Origin: Bradyrhizobium sp. 1
GTDB taxonomy: Bacteria > Pseudomonadota > Alphaproteobacteria > Rhizobiales > Xanthobacteraceae
Direction of reading: 5' to 3'
DNA length: 64,000 bases
Assembly: GCF_023073315.1 (NCBI RefSeq)
Contig: NZ_JADPJH010000014.1
Coordinates: 310,001-374,000, forward strand
The position numbers were made by a program, and so were the translations under genes. The notes below the pieces were generated by a model. That model worked only from the letters and a program-made list of their open reading frames with translations, did no database searches and had not been told where the DNA came from. Below are positions 48,044 through 57,407 of the stretch, piece after piece (positions within the stretch are counted from its first letter, which is position 1; each line of letters begins with the position of its first letter).

Positions 48044-50488
48044 GTGATCTCCTTTCCGCGCGCCGCATGGCGATCCCTAGGTCTGGTCGTGTGCCTGACG
48101 GCAGGGCTGTCGGTCGGCTGCGCCGCCTTGGCTAAGTCCAATGAGACGACCCCGGAAGGCGCCAAGGAACCCGCGAAGCCAGCGACCAAGGACACCGCGA
48201 AGGGATCGACCAAAGGATCGGCTAAGGGAACCGGCAAGGACGCGACCAAGGGAGCAGCGAGCGCTCCCGCCAAAGATGTTGCGAAGAAGCCGGCCAAGGA
48301 TGCTAGCAAGAATACCAGCAAGGATGCTGGCAAAGGCGCTGGCAAGGAACCAGCGAAGGACAAGCCCAAGCCTGCGGCGGCGGCTCCCGCGCCAAAATCA
48401 CATCCGACCGCCAACGGCTCGTCTCCCAAAGCCGCACCCGCGCCGGCCGCGACGGCCACCGTCAGACCAACCGCGCCGGCAGCCGCCGCCAAGCCAATTC
48501 CAGCGCCCGTACTTGCGCCTGCAACCCGTCAGCACGCCGCACCGCGCAAGCCGGTCACGCCCGCCGCGGTCGCTGCGACCTCGTCGACATCGCAAGCCGA
48601 CAAGGACACGCTGGAGAACGTCATCGAGTTCGTGCGCAAGCGCAAGTCGGGCGAGGCCACCGATACCGCGGCCTCCATCTCCGATCCGGTCGCTCGAAAG
48701 CTCGCCGAATGGATCATCCTGCGCAGCGAGAACAATGGCGCGACCGTGGAGCGCTACCGCGCCTTCCTTTCCGCCAATCCGAGCTGGCCGTCGCAGACTT
48801 TCCTGCGCCGGCGCTTGGAGGCCGCGATGTGGGACGACAGGCGCGACGATTCCGTCGCGTGGTCGTGGTTCGAGAACGAATCCCCGATCTCCGCCAAGGG
48901 CCGCTTCACGCTCGCCAAGGCGATGCTGGCGCGCGGCGACCGCGCCAATGCCGAACGGCTGGTGCGCGAGGCTTGGCGTAGCGATCCGATGTCGGAGGAC
49001 ACCGAGAACGCCGCGCTCGACCAGTTCGGCGCCTTGCTGACGCCCGGCGACCAGAAGGCGCGGATGGACACGCTGCTCTACGGCAGCGAGAACGAGGCCG
49101 CGCTGCGCGCCGCCAAGCGCCTCGGCGCCGGCTATGTCGCGTTGGCCAAGGCCCGCATCGCCTCCTTGAAGAAAGCGCCGAACAGCCGTGCGTTGCTCGA
49201 TGAGGTGCCGCGCGAGCTGCATAGCGATCCCGGCTTCATCTTCAGCAAGATCCAGTTGCTGCGCCGCGAAGAGAAGTTTGCAGAAGCGGCCCAGCTGATG
49301 CTGTCGGCGCCGAAGGATCCGAACCGGCTTTATAATCTCGACGAATGGTGGATCGAGCGGCGCCTGCTGGCGCGCAAGATGATCGACACCGAGGAATTCC
49401 GCAGCGCCTATCTGATCGCGCGCGATGCGGCGCTGCCCTCGCGCGACATCTACAAGACCGAGCAGGAGTTCACCGCGGGCTGGATCGCGCTGCGCTTCCT
49501 CAACGATCCCGCCGCGGCTACCCAGCATTTTGCCCGCATCGGCGTCGGCAGCGTCAATCCCACCACGCTGGCGCGCGCCGGCTATTGGCAGGGCCGCGCC
49601 GCGGAGGCGTCAGGCCGCCAGCAGGAGGCGCGCAATGCCTATGCGCGGGCCGCCGAGCAATCCACCAGCTATTACGGCCAGCTCGCGCGCGCAAAGCTCG
49701 GCCTGCCGCAGATCGAGCTCAACAGCCAGCCGCGCGGCCGGGGCGCCGAACGGCTCGAGATCGTGCGCGCCGCGCAGCTGCTCTATGAACTCGATGAGCG
49801 CGAGATGGCGATACCTGTTCTCGCCGACATGGGCGAGAACGGCGATCCCGAAGCCCTCGCCGGCCTCGGCGAGCTGACCCAGCGCTACAGCGACGCGCGC
49901 GGCATGCTGCTGCTCGGCAAGGCCGCGCTCAACCGCGGCCTGCCGTTCGACTTCTACGCCTATCCCGTCAACGGCATTCCGCAGTTCACGCCGATCGGCC
50001 CCGAGGTCGAGCGCAGCATCGTCTATGCCATTGCGCGCCAGGAAAGCGCGTTCAACCCCTCCGTGGTCTCGCCCGCGCAGGCCTATGGGCTGATGCAGGT
50101 GACGCCGGATGCCGCGCGCTATGTCTGCAAGCGGCACGGCGCGACCTACGACCTGGGCCGGCTGAAGAACGATTCGGTCTACAACGCCACGCTCGGCTCG
50201 GCCGAGCTCGGCGGGCTGCTCGAGGATTATCGCGGCTCCTACATCATGACGTTTGCCGCCTACAATGCCGGCCGCGGCAGCGTGAAGAAATGGATCGACC
50301 GCTACGGCGATCCGCGCGATGCCAAGGTCGACGCTGTCGACTGGGTCGAGCTCATTCCATTCTCCGAGACACGCAACTACGTGCAGCGGATCATGGAGAA
50401 CCTGCAGGTCTACCGCGCCCGCTTCGGCGGCGGCACGCGGTTGCAGATCGAGGCCGATTTGCGCCGCGGCACCGCCAGCGTGGAGTAG
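48044..50488 (+). CDS. Slt70-like soluble lytic murein transglycosylase (814 aa)
   Basis: Cleaves peptidoglycan glycan strands in the periplasm, releasing 1,6-anhydromuropeptides. From a GTG at 48044: a signal segment ([16 protein letters not shown]), then a low-complexity Lys/Ala/Pro linker of about 130 residues (units AKD, TKG, SKD), the superhelical U-domain (about 190-600), and the SLT domain: [29 protein letters not shown] with catalytic E667, and [16 protein letters not shown] at 47960 could add 28 residues. The linker is unusually long for Slt70. Divergent from dapA. Confidence 0.9.
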   Translation: MISFPRAAWRSLGLVVCLTAGLSVGCAALAKSNETTPEGAKEPAKPATKDTAKGSTKGSAKGTGKDATKGAASAPAKDVAKKPAKDASKNTSKDAGKGAGKEPAKDKPKPAAAAPAPKSHPTANGSSPKAAPAPAATATVRPTAPAAAAKPIPAPVLAPATRQHAAPRKPVTPAAVAATSSTSQADKDTLENVIEFVRKRKSGEATDTAASISDPVARKLAEWIILRSENNGATVERYRAFLSANPSWPSQTFLRRRLEAAMWDDRRDDSVAWSWFENESPISAKGRFTLAKAMLARGDRANAERLVREAWRSDPMSEDTENAALDQFGALLTPGDQKARMDTLLYGSENEAALRAAKRLGAGYVALAKARIASLKKAPNSRALLDEVPRELHSDPGFIFSKIQLLRREEKFAEAAQLMLSAPKDPNRLYNLDEWWIERRLLARKMIDTEEFRSAYLIARDAALPSRDIYKTEQEFTAGWIALRFLNDPAAATQHFARIGVGSVNPTTLARAGYWQGRAAEASGRQQEARNAYARAAEQSTSYYGQLARAKLGLPQIELNSQPRGRGAERLEIVRAAQLLYELDEREMAIPVLADMGENGDPEALAGLGELTQRYSDARGMLLLGKAALNRGLPFDFYAYPVNGIPQFTPIGPEVERSIVYAIARQESAFNPSVVSPAQAYGLMQVTPDAARYVCKRHGATYDLGRLKNDSVYNATLGSAELGGLLEDYRGSYIMTFAAYNAGRGSVKKWIDRYGDPRDAKVDAVDWVELIPFSETRNYVQRIMENLQVYRARFGGGTRLQIEADLRRGTASVE

Positions 50489-50628
50489 CGGCGACTTCTT
50501 TCCAGCGAAAGCATGCCTCCTCAATTACAGATATGCCTGGATTGAGTGTGCAGGTTCACGCGCGCTCTGGTAGCATCGGTTTTGGGATAGGCATCTGCAG
50601 TCCCAAACAAACAAAAATGAGGAAAGCC

Positions 50629-50883
50629 ATGAAGACGTTGGCAGTGTCCGCTTTTGCTCTTGTCGCCATGTCAATCGCGCCAGTGAGTGCCGCCCCCATC
50701 AAAGTCGCAGCCCAAACCAGCAATGCCGGTGGAGTCCAATGCTCCCTGTCCAGCGGTGTGGGTCACAACTGCAGAAACGTTCTCAACTTCAAAACCTTCT
50801 ACGAGTGCCAAACCAACAGGATGGAGCGGGGTTGGACCGGAGTTGAGAGCTCCAACTACTGCCGGACGCTGGACGTGAAATAG
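50629..50883 (+). CDS. Small secreted four-cysteine protein (84 aa)
   Basis: Unrecognised. A Sec leader (MKTLAVSAFALVAMSIAPVSA, cut at about 21) is followed by about 60 residues with Cys38, Cys48, Cys60 and Cys78 (VQC, HNC, YEC, NYC), suited to two disulfides. AGGAAA sits just before the chosen ATG; an ATG four codons upstream (50617) is also in frame. It lies between the transglycosylase and the convergent porin gene, with its own likely promoter. Confidence 0.7.
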   Translation: MKTLAVSAFALVAMSIAPVSAAPIKVAAQTSNAGGVQCSLSSGVGHNCRNVLNFKTFYECQTNRMERGWTGVESSNYCRTLDVK

Positions 50884-51017
50884 GGACGGTTGCGGTTCAG
50901 AACCGGAGAGGCCGTCTCCGTTATGGTGGCCTCTTTCGTATCGAGAGCCGGGACCGGGTCCGTCCTTGCAATCATCACCTGCCCTTCGACGCTCAACGCT
51001 TCGTCGGCTCAAACGAA

Positions 51018-51047
51018 AGGCCCCCAGCGGTTTCCCGCTGAGGGCCT
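51018..51047 (-). terminator. Terminator of the porin gene
   Basis: Arms AGGCCCCCAGCGG and CCGCTGAGGGCCT (13 bp, one mismatch, loop of 4) lie 26 bp past the porin stop; on the minus strand TTTCGTTTGAG follows the hairpin. A fit for intrinsic termination of a strongly expressed gene. Confidence 0.8.
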
Positions 51048-51072
51048 CGGAAGTCGATCAGTTAGATCGAGC

Positions 51073-52647
51073 TTACCAGTTGCGCTGAGCGCGGAGGAGC
51101 AGGGTCACAGTGTCCTGATCCTTCAGCTCGTAGAAAGCGGTCGGCTTGGCGGTCACGCTGGAGGGGGTAACGCCAACCGTACCAGAGTACTTCTGGTCAA
51201 GGTGGGTCCAGGCGAGATCAGCCGAGAACGTCAGGTTCTTGACGGGGGTCCAGCGGGTGATGATACCTGCCTGGCCGATGGCGAAGTCCGGGTTACAACC
51301 CGTCACGCCAGCGAGGCCACCGAACACGCCGCCGGCACCGCCGACGCCGCAAAGCGTGGTCTTGCCGAGCGAACCGAACTGCGCCTGAGCGTAGGCACCG
51401 TAGATCGCGGTGTTCCAGTATGGATCCCAGTTGTGGGTGTAAGCGCCACGGAAGCCCCAGGTCTTGACGGTTTCCTGCGAGCTGCCGGTGACGTACACGG
51501 TGTCCGGAGCATTGGCGAAGCCGACGCTCTGGTAGGCCGTCCCCGAGTTGCCGAACATCGAGTAGCTGCTGCCCGCCAGGTTCTGGAAGTTGTAGCGGGT
51601 CGCGCCATCGGTGTAGACGCCCTGGATGTTGATCACGTCACCCGCACCAGTCGGGATGTTCTTGATCGACAGAGCAAGCTGAACAGCCCAACCCCACTTG
51701 TCATCGGGATGACCGGTGAGTTCGGTCGCGCCGTAGTAACCGACGTGGTTGTCATGCGCAGCCACCGACGCCTGGAAGAGACCCCAGGCCTGGTCGACAC
51801 GCAGCATCGCAACGAGGTTCGGCGAACGCGAGCCGCCGATGGCGTTGGTACCGTACGCACCACCAACCATGCCGGCCGCGGTTGCGCCGGTCATGTTGAG
51901 GTTGCCGGCCTGATAGTACTGGGTCGCGTCTTCCGCCGAGAACGCAGCCGTGATGCCCTGACCGAAGTCAGCGGTGTAGCTGAACTGGTTGACACCAGTG
52001 ACAGTGCCGCTGCCGCCGACGAGGCTGTCGTAGTTGTTGCCGGGGTAGTTGTTCCAAGGCGCGTCGAACTGCGACACGGCCTTACCCATCGTGAAGCCGG
52101 CGAACTGGATGAAGGCGTAGTACACGCCGAGCGAACCGCCCGAGGTGTTGCCGTCAGTCGAGTTGACCGCGCCACCGCTTGAACCCGCCAGGCCTGTGCC
52201 AGCCGCGTTGAGGCCCAGGGTGCCGCTATACTGAGTTCCGCCAGTTGCACTGCCGAGACCCTGATAGTTGCCCGTCGTCCACGAGAAGACGCCGTCGAAG
52301 AAGGTACGAACAACGCCGTACTCGGTCGCGGTGCGCGTGTCGATGTTGAAATCTTCACGAGCGCGCATCGTGTAGTAGTTCGTCAGACGGTTGCGGGAAC
52401 CGTTGTTCGTGGTGGTCTGCGCACCGTAGTCCGAGTTGGTGTTCAGCGCGACTTCAGCGCGCAGATAACCACCCAGCTTGATGCAGGTGTCGGTGCCCGG
52501 GATGTAGTAGAAACCCGCACCGTACAGGGAGCAGATCTTCACGTATTCGACCGCTTTGGCCTTCACGGGGAGATCGGCTGCCTGCGCTCCGCCAACGGCG
52601 ATCAGACCCGCCGCGGAACCGAGCAAAAGGCTCTTAACCAACTTCAT
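51073..52647 (-). CDS. Rhizobial outer-membrane porin (Porin_2 family)
   Basis: Trimeric beta-barrel porin of the outer membrane, 524 aa. Signal peptide [23 protein letters not shown], then the family start [42 protein letters not shown] with its conserved two-Cys loop; many alternating beta strands follow and the last residue is aromatic (LLLRAQRNW), a signal for BAM-mediated assembly. GGAGG precedes the ATG at 52647. Length is at the long side for Porin_2 (Gly/Ser/Asn-rich loops). Expected to be highly expressed. Confidence 0.93.
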   Translation of the reverse strand: MKLVKSLLLGSAAGLIAVGGAQAADLPVKAKAVEYVKICSLYGAGFYYIPGTDTCIKLGGYLRAEVALNTNSDYGAQTTTNNGSRNRLTNYYTMRAREDFNIDTRTATEYGVVRTFFDGVFSWTTGNYQGLGSATGGTQYSGTLGLNAAGTGLAGSSGGAVNSTDGNTSGGSLGVYYAFIQFAGFTMGKAVSQFDAPWNNYPGNNYDSLVGGSGTVTGVNQFSYTADFGQGITAAFSAEDATQYYQAGNLNMTGATAAGMVGGAYGTNAIGGSRSPNLVAMLRVDQAWGLFQASVAAHDNHVGYYGATELTGHPDDKWGWAVQLALSIKNIPTGAGDVINIQGVYTDGATRYNFQNLAGSSYSMFGNSGTAYQSVGFANAPDTVYVTGSSQETVKTWGFRGAYTHNWDPYWNTAIYGAYAQAQFGSLGKTTLCGVGGAGGVFGGLAGVTGCNPDFAIGQAGIITRWTPVKNLTFSADLAWTHLDQKYSGTVGVTPSSVTAKPTAFYELKDQDTVTLLLRAQRNW

Positions 52648-53349
52648 GTTAAACCTCCAAGTTTGCCATAGGGAAGGTTCCGGATCCGCTGGGTGAAACA
52701 CCCTAAGGTTGGTTCCCTTGTCCCTTAATTTCACCGCTTAGCCGCTTCGCGCCTTCGGACACACCCGCTAACGCGAGGGACTTAAGCGAACCACCTAAAC
52801 CGGGACGACCTCGGGATGCCCCCCTCCGTCGCTCAGTCACAATTACCGAACGCCTTTGCACACACAACAACAGAACGCTCCGAAACGGGCCAATGAAGCG
52901 TGTTTCCCGGCAAGTGTTGCACAAATAACACGCAGATGTGATCAGAGCACCCTCGCAACATATTGTTTTTGTTTGAATTTTCTGGTCGGTTCCATTTGCC
53001 GCCGAAATTCCCCACGTGAGGCGTGATCGGCGTGGACCTCGATCCGAAACGGCTTTGACGCGCTCGAATCGTGGAATCAGAAGAAGCCTCAAGGAGGAGG
53101 CACAGCCTCCCCTCCACCACTCTTTACTTGTCGCAAGCGCGGACACGACGCCGCTCAAGGCCCGCGCGGCGGACAGTCTTTATGAATAGCGGGGATGATT
53201 GGGACCCGGGCCGGCAGCTCGATTGGCGGAGATGGAAAGATTCAAAGCCTCGATAGGCCCCTGCCGCGAAAATCGCTGGGAATATTCGAGCACAAACACA
53301 CGGTTACAAATTGACCGGCCCAAGCAAATAGATGCATAAGGCTCGCACC
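52648..53349. other. Long upstream region of the porin gene
   Basis: About 700 bp between the porin start and tRNA-Ser. No gene was supported; short open frames lack family features. Lower-GC stretches near 52850-52980 (for example ATATTGTTTTTGTTTGAATTT at 52960) suit a promoter or regulatory region. A hairpin-prone GGAGG...CCTCC stretch lies near 53094-53118. Confidence 0.5.
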
Positions 53350-53442
53350 GGAGAGGTGGCCGAGTGGCTGAAGGCAACGCTTTGCTAAAGCGTCATACGG
53401 TCTCAAGCTGTATCGAGGGTTCGAATCCCTCCCTCTCCGCCA
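53350..53442 (+). tRNA. tRNA-Ser (anticodon GCT)
   Basis: Class II tRNA of 93 nt with acceptor pair GGAGAGG/CCTCTCC, D-arm around TGGCCGAGTGGCTGAAGGCA, anticodon GCT at 53384-53386 within CTTTGCTAAAG, long variable arm, T-arm GGTTCGAATCC and an encoded CCA end. Reads AGC/AGU serine codons. The flanking DNA to the right is sparsely coding. Confidence 0.96.
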
Positions 53443-53763
53443 CCCAGCGGCACAATCAAGGTCTGCGCGGTCTTTCACCTGAAGACTGCGCGGAACAGCA
53501 GCGAAAGCCTCGCGCAAGGATCAGCGCGGCCGAGTTCAGCCCGATTCGCGATCTCACTTATATTATGTGTGCCCTCATCTAGCGGCCGGAGCGCCATATC
53601 CGCCCGTGCGAGGGCGCAATCAGCACCGCCTCATCGGCCCAGACGTTGAATCAGACGAAGTCGCTCATGCCGCGCGGGTTCTTGAGTGGCGGCACGATGC
53701 AGGAACTTGATTCAATGGAACCGGAGCCGCCCATGAAAACACGGGCCGGATGCGATTCTCCGC
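53443..53763. other. Intergenic region after tRNA-Ser
   Basis: About 320 bp with no supported gene. No integrase fragment or attachment-site repeat of the tRNA 3' end was found in it. Confidence 0.5.
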
Positions 53764-54030
53764 TCAATGCGCGGAAACCCACGCCCTCGCGTCGCGCTGC
53801 GCGGCCGAGATCTCGGTCTCCGACATCTGACCGGCAACTTCCTGGCGCAGCGTCACGGCGTCCTTGTGGCCCTTCAGGGCGGCGAGGTTGAACCATTTAT
53901 GCGCGGCGACGAGATCGACGAGGCCGGAACGGCCGCTCGCCCAATAGATGCCGCGCTCGAACAGCACGTCCGACAGCGCGCTCGCATCGATCGGCGTCGC
54001 CGTCTCGAGATCGAAAGTACCCTGAAACAT
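53764..54030 (-). CDS. Sel1-like small protein (88 aa)
   Basis: Unknown function. The middle, ERGIYWASGRSGLVDLVAAHKWFNLAALKGHKDAVTLRQEVAGQMS, resembles a Sel1-type TPR repeat (AHKWFNLAALKG), and the flanks are helical. No signal peptide or membrane helix. The start MFQGTFDLETATPIDASAL at 54030 is preceded by a run of purines (AAAAGGGGATGCGTT). Sel1 repeats mediate protein contacts. Isolated between a tRNA and a low-density region. Confidence 0.7.
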   Translation of the reverse strand: MFQGTFDLETATPIDASALSDVLFERGIYWASGRSGLVDLVAAHKWFNLAALKGHKDAVTLRQEVAGQMSETEISAAQRDARAWVSAH

Positions 54031-54427
54031 AACGCATCCCCTTTTTTCTTATGCCGTCTCGTTCCCCCGAGCGCGGCTCCCGTCCAACTCTGATTTGCGT
54101 GATCCCTTCTGGGACCGCGCGGTTCAACTCATCCCCAAGTCTTCTTTGCGAAGTCTTCTTGCCAAGCCGTTTGCCGGCCTGTTGGAGACAATGATGGCGG
54201 GCAAATTTGAATGGCAGTTTAAGTATCGCGATGAAGCAGACGTAAACGCGAGCGCGCGCCGCCTGCGCGCGGAATTCAAAAAGCCCCTGTTTTGCAGCCA
54301 CTTCTGCGATTCGTCAGATTCGGTTTACCTTGGGATTTTGGGAGAACGATAACCATCGCGCGCAGTGGTGCGTGCCCTGTGGTTACAATTTGTGGGAGGG
54401 GCGCGCCGTCGTGACCGCACTTGCCCC
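54031..54427. other. Intergenic stretch, no supported gene
   Basis: About 400 bp with only short open frames (for example an 85-codon frame at 54095-54352) that show no family features and poor start context. Composition is less GC-rich than neighbouring genes. Nothing else recognised. Confidence 0.4.
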
Positions 54428-54566
54428 TGTCATTCCCCGCCACCAGATCTCGCCTTCGGCGAGCCCGATGACAGGCTCCGGCGCGGAATCCGGTACGCCG
54501 CGGCCCACCGAGTCAACCACTGCCGTCTCGGCGTATGGGATCGGCGGGTCAAGCCGGGCCATGACA
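54428..54566. repeat. Degenerate palindromic repeat, family D
   Basis: Starts TGTCATTCCCCGCC and ends CGGGCCATGACA, with inner GCGGAATCCGGTACGCCGCGG and CAACCACTGCCGTCTC. I recognise this as a decayed form of the Bradyrhizobium/Rhodopseudomonas element 'GTCATTCCCCGCG...GGGGAATCCAGTACGCCGCGG...ATGACA'. The arms have drifted, so pairing is poor. Confidence 0.55.
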
Positions 54567-54931
54567 CCCGAGGGCGCGTTCAACAGTGCGGCCGCAGCCC
54601 TCGCCTGCCCCAAGGCAGTGCGGCCAACGCAGCGCGACGCCGTCGGGGTCAGATCAGCAATGTCGGAAAAGGGAATGCCGGCAATACCCCGGCCTCAAGG
54701 AACGAGGGCGTCGGCGAACACGTCAGGACCAGATTTCACATTGACCCGAAGGCCGCTTGTGAAATTGCGGAGCTCCTTGCGGAGAACCGCACCGAACGAA
54801 GAAAACTTGTTTCTTCTGCCGGACCGGGCTTTAGCGAGCGAACCCGCGAAGAGAACGATCCGACCGTTGACCTGATGTCTCGCCGACACCCTCTATCGTC
54901 GACCAGAACCTCTAGGAGGCGCTGATGACGT
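54567..54931. other. Sparsely coding stretch, possible decayed gene
   Basis: No gene can be supported. One plus-strand frame reads VRTRFHIDPKAACEIAELLAENRTERRKL (around 54722-54808), which looks protein-like over a short stretch, but there is no proper start and the flanks are low-complexity; it may be a relic. Confidence 0.35.
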
Positions 54932-54971
54932 GCCGGCTCTCTAGGAGCCGGCAACTTCGAAAAGCGAAGTT
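54932..54971 (-). terminator. Double hairpin after the Lys-rich peptide gene
   Basis: Two adjacent hairpins: AACTTCG/CGAAGTT (54953-54971, overlapping the stop codon region) and GCCGGCTC/GAGCCGGC (54932-54952, perfect 8-bp stem, loop of 5). No U-tract follows, so a role in mRNA stability is as likely as termination. Confidence 0.45.
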
Positions 54972-55068
54972 ACTTCTTCTTCGCAACCTTGCGGGTCTTC
55001 TTCGCAGTCTTCTTCACTGCGGACTTCGCCTTCTTCGCCTTCTTCGCCTTCTTAGCTTTCTTGGCCAT
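54970..55068 (-). CDS. Very small Lys/Ala-rich basic peptide (32 aa)
   Basis: The ORF begins with ATG at 55068, with GGAGGG a few bases upstream, and runs MAKKAKKAKKAKKAKSAVKK... to KKTRKVAKKK. It has 17 Lys, 1 Arg, 8 Ala and no acidic residue in 32 positions. Repeats of AKK resemble the C-terminal tails of histone H1-like bacterial proteins (Hc1, AlgP), which bind DNA. The good ribosome site and clean short frame support a real gene, though the lysine repeat could reflect slippage. Such short genes are usually missed by gene callers. The role as a nucleoid or RNA-binding peptide is inference. Confidence 0.55.
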   Translation of the reverse strand: MAKKAKKAKKAKKAKSAVKKTAKKTRKVAKKK

Positions 55069-55635
55069 GTTGCCCTCCGATGTGTGAGATGGCTTAATCG
55101 CTGCATGCATTCGGGGATCGAGTGCACACTCATTCCGAATACACCAACACGACGAAAAAAACATCTTCCCACTTAAGGAAGTGTTGACGACGCAGCGCGC
55201 GTGCGCCAGCCGCGCCTGATTTGCCGACACGCGGAGACACGCGTCTGCGATTGCAAATGCTTCTCGCAATGTCGACGTCGGCAAGCACAGCGATTGCAAG
55301 AAAACCCTATGCAGCAAGTCATATCCTGCGCGCGCACGTCACGCGTGATCAGCGCGATGAAGCGCGCTGCAACGCGCACGATCGCGTCACGGAGGCGATG
55401 CGCGGACTCTGAGTCGCGGGTTTTGGCAACGAAATTATTTTCATGCTTAACGGCGGAAGCGCTCATCAGAGCGCGTGCAAGTCGCCGTTTTGCGCGAATC
55501 GCCCGACCTGCGATTCGCATGCGCATCGTGACCTCGACGGGATGAAGTTCGTTGTCGGCGATGCGTGCGCGCGTCTCATCTCGACGCCGCGCGAGGTGAC
55601 GACGCGTGTCCGTCACCTCGTTCGAATGCGTGAGG
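55069..55635. other. Non-coding stretch upstream of the Lys-rich peptide gene
   Basis: About 570 bp before gatB's end. Several open frames cross it on both strands, but none has family features and codon use is atypical. It is dense in short CGCG/GATC-type words and less GC-rich than its neighbours. The promoter of the Lys-rich gene should be near 55080-55160. Confidence 0.4.
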
Positions 55636-57114
55636 CTAGATGCCGAGCTTGGATTTGAGCAGGTCGTTGACGCTCTGCGGGTTGGCTTTGCCGCCGGACG
55701 CCTTCATCACCTGGCCGACGAACCAGCCGAGCGACTGCGGCTTGTCCTTGACCTGCGCCGCCTTGTCGGGATTGGCCGCGATGATGTCGTCGACAACCTT
55801 TTCGATCGCCGAAAGATCCGTCACCTGCTTCATGCCGCGGCTTTCGACCAGCGCGCGCGGGTCGCCGCCCTCCTGCCAGACGATCTCGAACAGATCCTTG
55901 GCGATCTTGCCGCTGATTGTGCCCTCGCCGATCAGGTCGATGATCGCGGCCAGCTGTTCGGCATTCACGGGAGAGCCCGTAATATCCCGGCCTTCCTTGT
56001 TGAGACGGCCGAACAGCTCGTTGATCACCCAGTTCGCCGCCATCTTGCCGTCGCGCGCGCGGTTGCCGAGCCTGTCGAGCACCGTCTCGTAGAACACCGC
56101 GCTCTCGCGCTCGGCAACGAGCACGCTCGCGTCGTACGCAGACAGGCCGAAATCGGCGACGAAGCGCGTCTTCTTCTGGTCCGGCAGCTCGGGCAGCTCC
56201 GTCTTCAGCTTGTCGACGAACTGTTGCGAGAATTCCAGCGGCAGCAGATCGGGATCGGGGAAGTAGCGATAGTCGTGCGCCTCTTCCTTCGAGCGCATCG
56301 AGCGCGTCTCGCCCTTGTTGGGATCGTAGAGCCGCGTTTCCTGGTCGATCGCGCCGCCATCCTCCAAAATCTCGATCTGGCGACGTGCCTCGTACTCGAT
56401 CGCCTGGCCGATGAAGGTGATCGAGTTCATGTTCTTGATCTCGCAACGGGTGCCGAGCGGCGCACCCGGCTTGCGCACGGAGACGTTGACGTCGGCGCGC
56501 AAGGAGCCCTTTTCCATGTCGCCGTCGCAGGTGCCGAGATAGCGCAGGATCGAGCGCAGCTTGGTCACATAGGCCTTGGCCTGCTCGGCGTCGCGGATGT
56601 CGGGCTTGGAGACGATCTCCATCAGCGCCACGCCGCAGCGGTTGAGGTCGACAAAGGACATGGTCGGCGACTGATCGTGCAGCAACTTGCCGGCGTCCTG
56701 CTCCAGATGCAGCCGTTCGATACCGATGGTCGCCGTCTTGCCGCCGTCCAGTTCGACCACGACCTCGCCCTCGCCGACGATCGGCGACTTGTACTGGCTG
56801 ATCTGGTAGCCCTGTGGCGAGTCCGGATAGAAATAGTTCTTGCGGTCGAACACCGAACGCAGATTGATCTGCGCGTTCAGACCGAGCCCGGTGATGACAG
56901 CCTGCCTGACGCATTCCTCGTTGATGACGGGCAGCATGCCCGGCATCGCGGCATCCACCAGCGACACGTGGCTGTTCGGCTCACCGCCGAACGCGGTCGA
57001 CGCGCCCGAAAACAGTTTTGAGTTCGAGGTCACCTGGGCGTGGACCTCCAAGCCGATGACCATCTCCCAGTCACCCGTGGCACCCTTGAGAAGCTTGTGC
57101 GTGGCCGTGCTCAT
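55636..57114 (-). CDS. gatB: Asp-tRNA(Asn)/Glu-tRNA(Gln) amidotransferase subunit B
   Basis: tRNA-binding kinase/transamidase subunit of GatCAB, which makes Gln-tRNA(Gln) (and Asn-tRNA(Asn) where AsnRS is absent). 492 aa: [68 protein letters not shown] and the C-terminal YqeY-like tail ([28 protein letters not shown]). The ATG at 57114 overlaps the upstream small ORF by 4 bp. The longer open frame to 57330 is not used. Confidence 0.96.
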   Translation of the reverse strand: MSTATHKLLKGATGDWEMVIGLEVHAQVTSNSKLFSGASTAFGGEPNSHVSLVDAAMPGMLPVINEECVRQAVITGLGLNAQINLRSVFDRKNYFYPDSPQGYQISQYKSPIVGEGEVVVELDGGKTATIGIERLHLEQDAGKLLHDQSPTMSFVDLNRCGVALMEIVSKPDIRDAEQAKAYVTKLRSILRYLGTCDGDMEKGSLRADVNVSVRKPGAPLGTRCEIKNMNSITFIGQAIEYEARRQIEILEDGGAIDQETRLYDPNKGETRSMRSKEEAHDYRYFPDPDLLPLEFSQQFVDKLKTELPELPDQKKTRFVADFGLSAYDASVLVAERESAVFYETVLDRLGNRARDGKMAANWVINELFGRLNKEGRDITGSPVNAEQLAAIIDLIGEGTISGKIAKDLFEIVWQEGGDPRALVESRGMKQVTDLSAIEKVVDDIIAANPDKAAQVKDKPQSLGWFVGQVMKASGGKANPQSVNDLLKSKLGI

Positions 57115-57407
57115 GTCGTGCTCCCGAGCAGTGTGACAGCGATCCGCTCCCACTCCGCTTCCAATGAATCCTTTGCCGCGGGCTGGCCGGCCTGGCGATA
57201 CCAATAGCCGGCATTGCCGAGATCGCCTTCGACGCGGTGCAGATAGGCGTGCACCCAGGCTGCCTCGCGGCTGCTCTCGTCCTGAACGATTTTGTGCGCC
57301 TGATCCCAGTCGCCCTTGCCGGCCCACCACAGGCCGGCGAGCGGCGCGTTCAAGCCCGGCGCGGGCGCCGCGCCGTCGAGGCTTGCGATGAAGCCAGCGA
57401 CATTCAC
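57111..57407 (-). CDS. Small ORF locked between gatA and gatB (98 aa)
   Basis: Unknown protein that begins with a GTG at 57407 overlapping the gatA stop (GTGA) and ends with a TGA overlapping the gatB start (ATGA), so it is translationally coupled on both sides. The sequence [74 protein letters not shown] is helical and TPR-like with conserved Trp, His and Tyr. I recall similar genes next to gat in other rhizobia, without function. A role in GatCAB activity or stability is a guess from context. Confidence 0.75.
   Translation of the reverse strand: MNVAGFIASLDGAAPAPGLNAPLAGLWWAGKGDWDQAHKIVQDESSREAAWVHAYLHRVEGDLGNAGYWYRQAGQPAAKDSLEAEWERIAVTLLGSTT

Noticed and set aside
53350..53763. tRNA-Ser considered as an integrated-element attachment site
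   Set aside because: No integrase and no second copy of the tRNA 3' end were found in the window; kept only as a weak idea.
54330..54925. Two overlapping plus-strand frames (181 and 186 codons)
   Set aside because: They run through the degenerate repeat, have no ribosome site and show no protein family features.
55173..55616. 147-codon minus-strand frame upstream of the Lys-rich gene
   Set aside because: Arg/Cys-rich, no start context, competing open frames on both strands; not supported as a gene.
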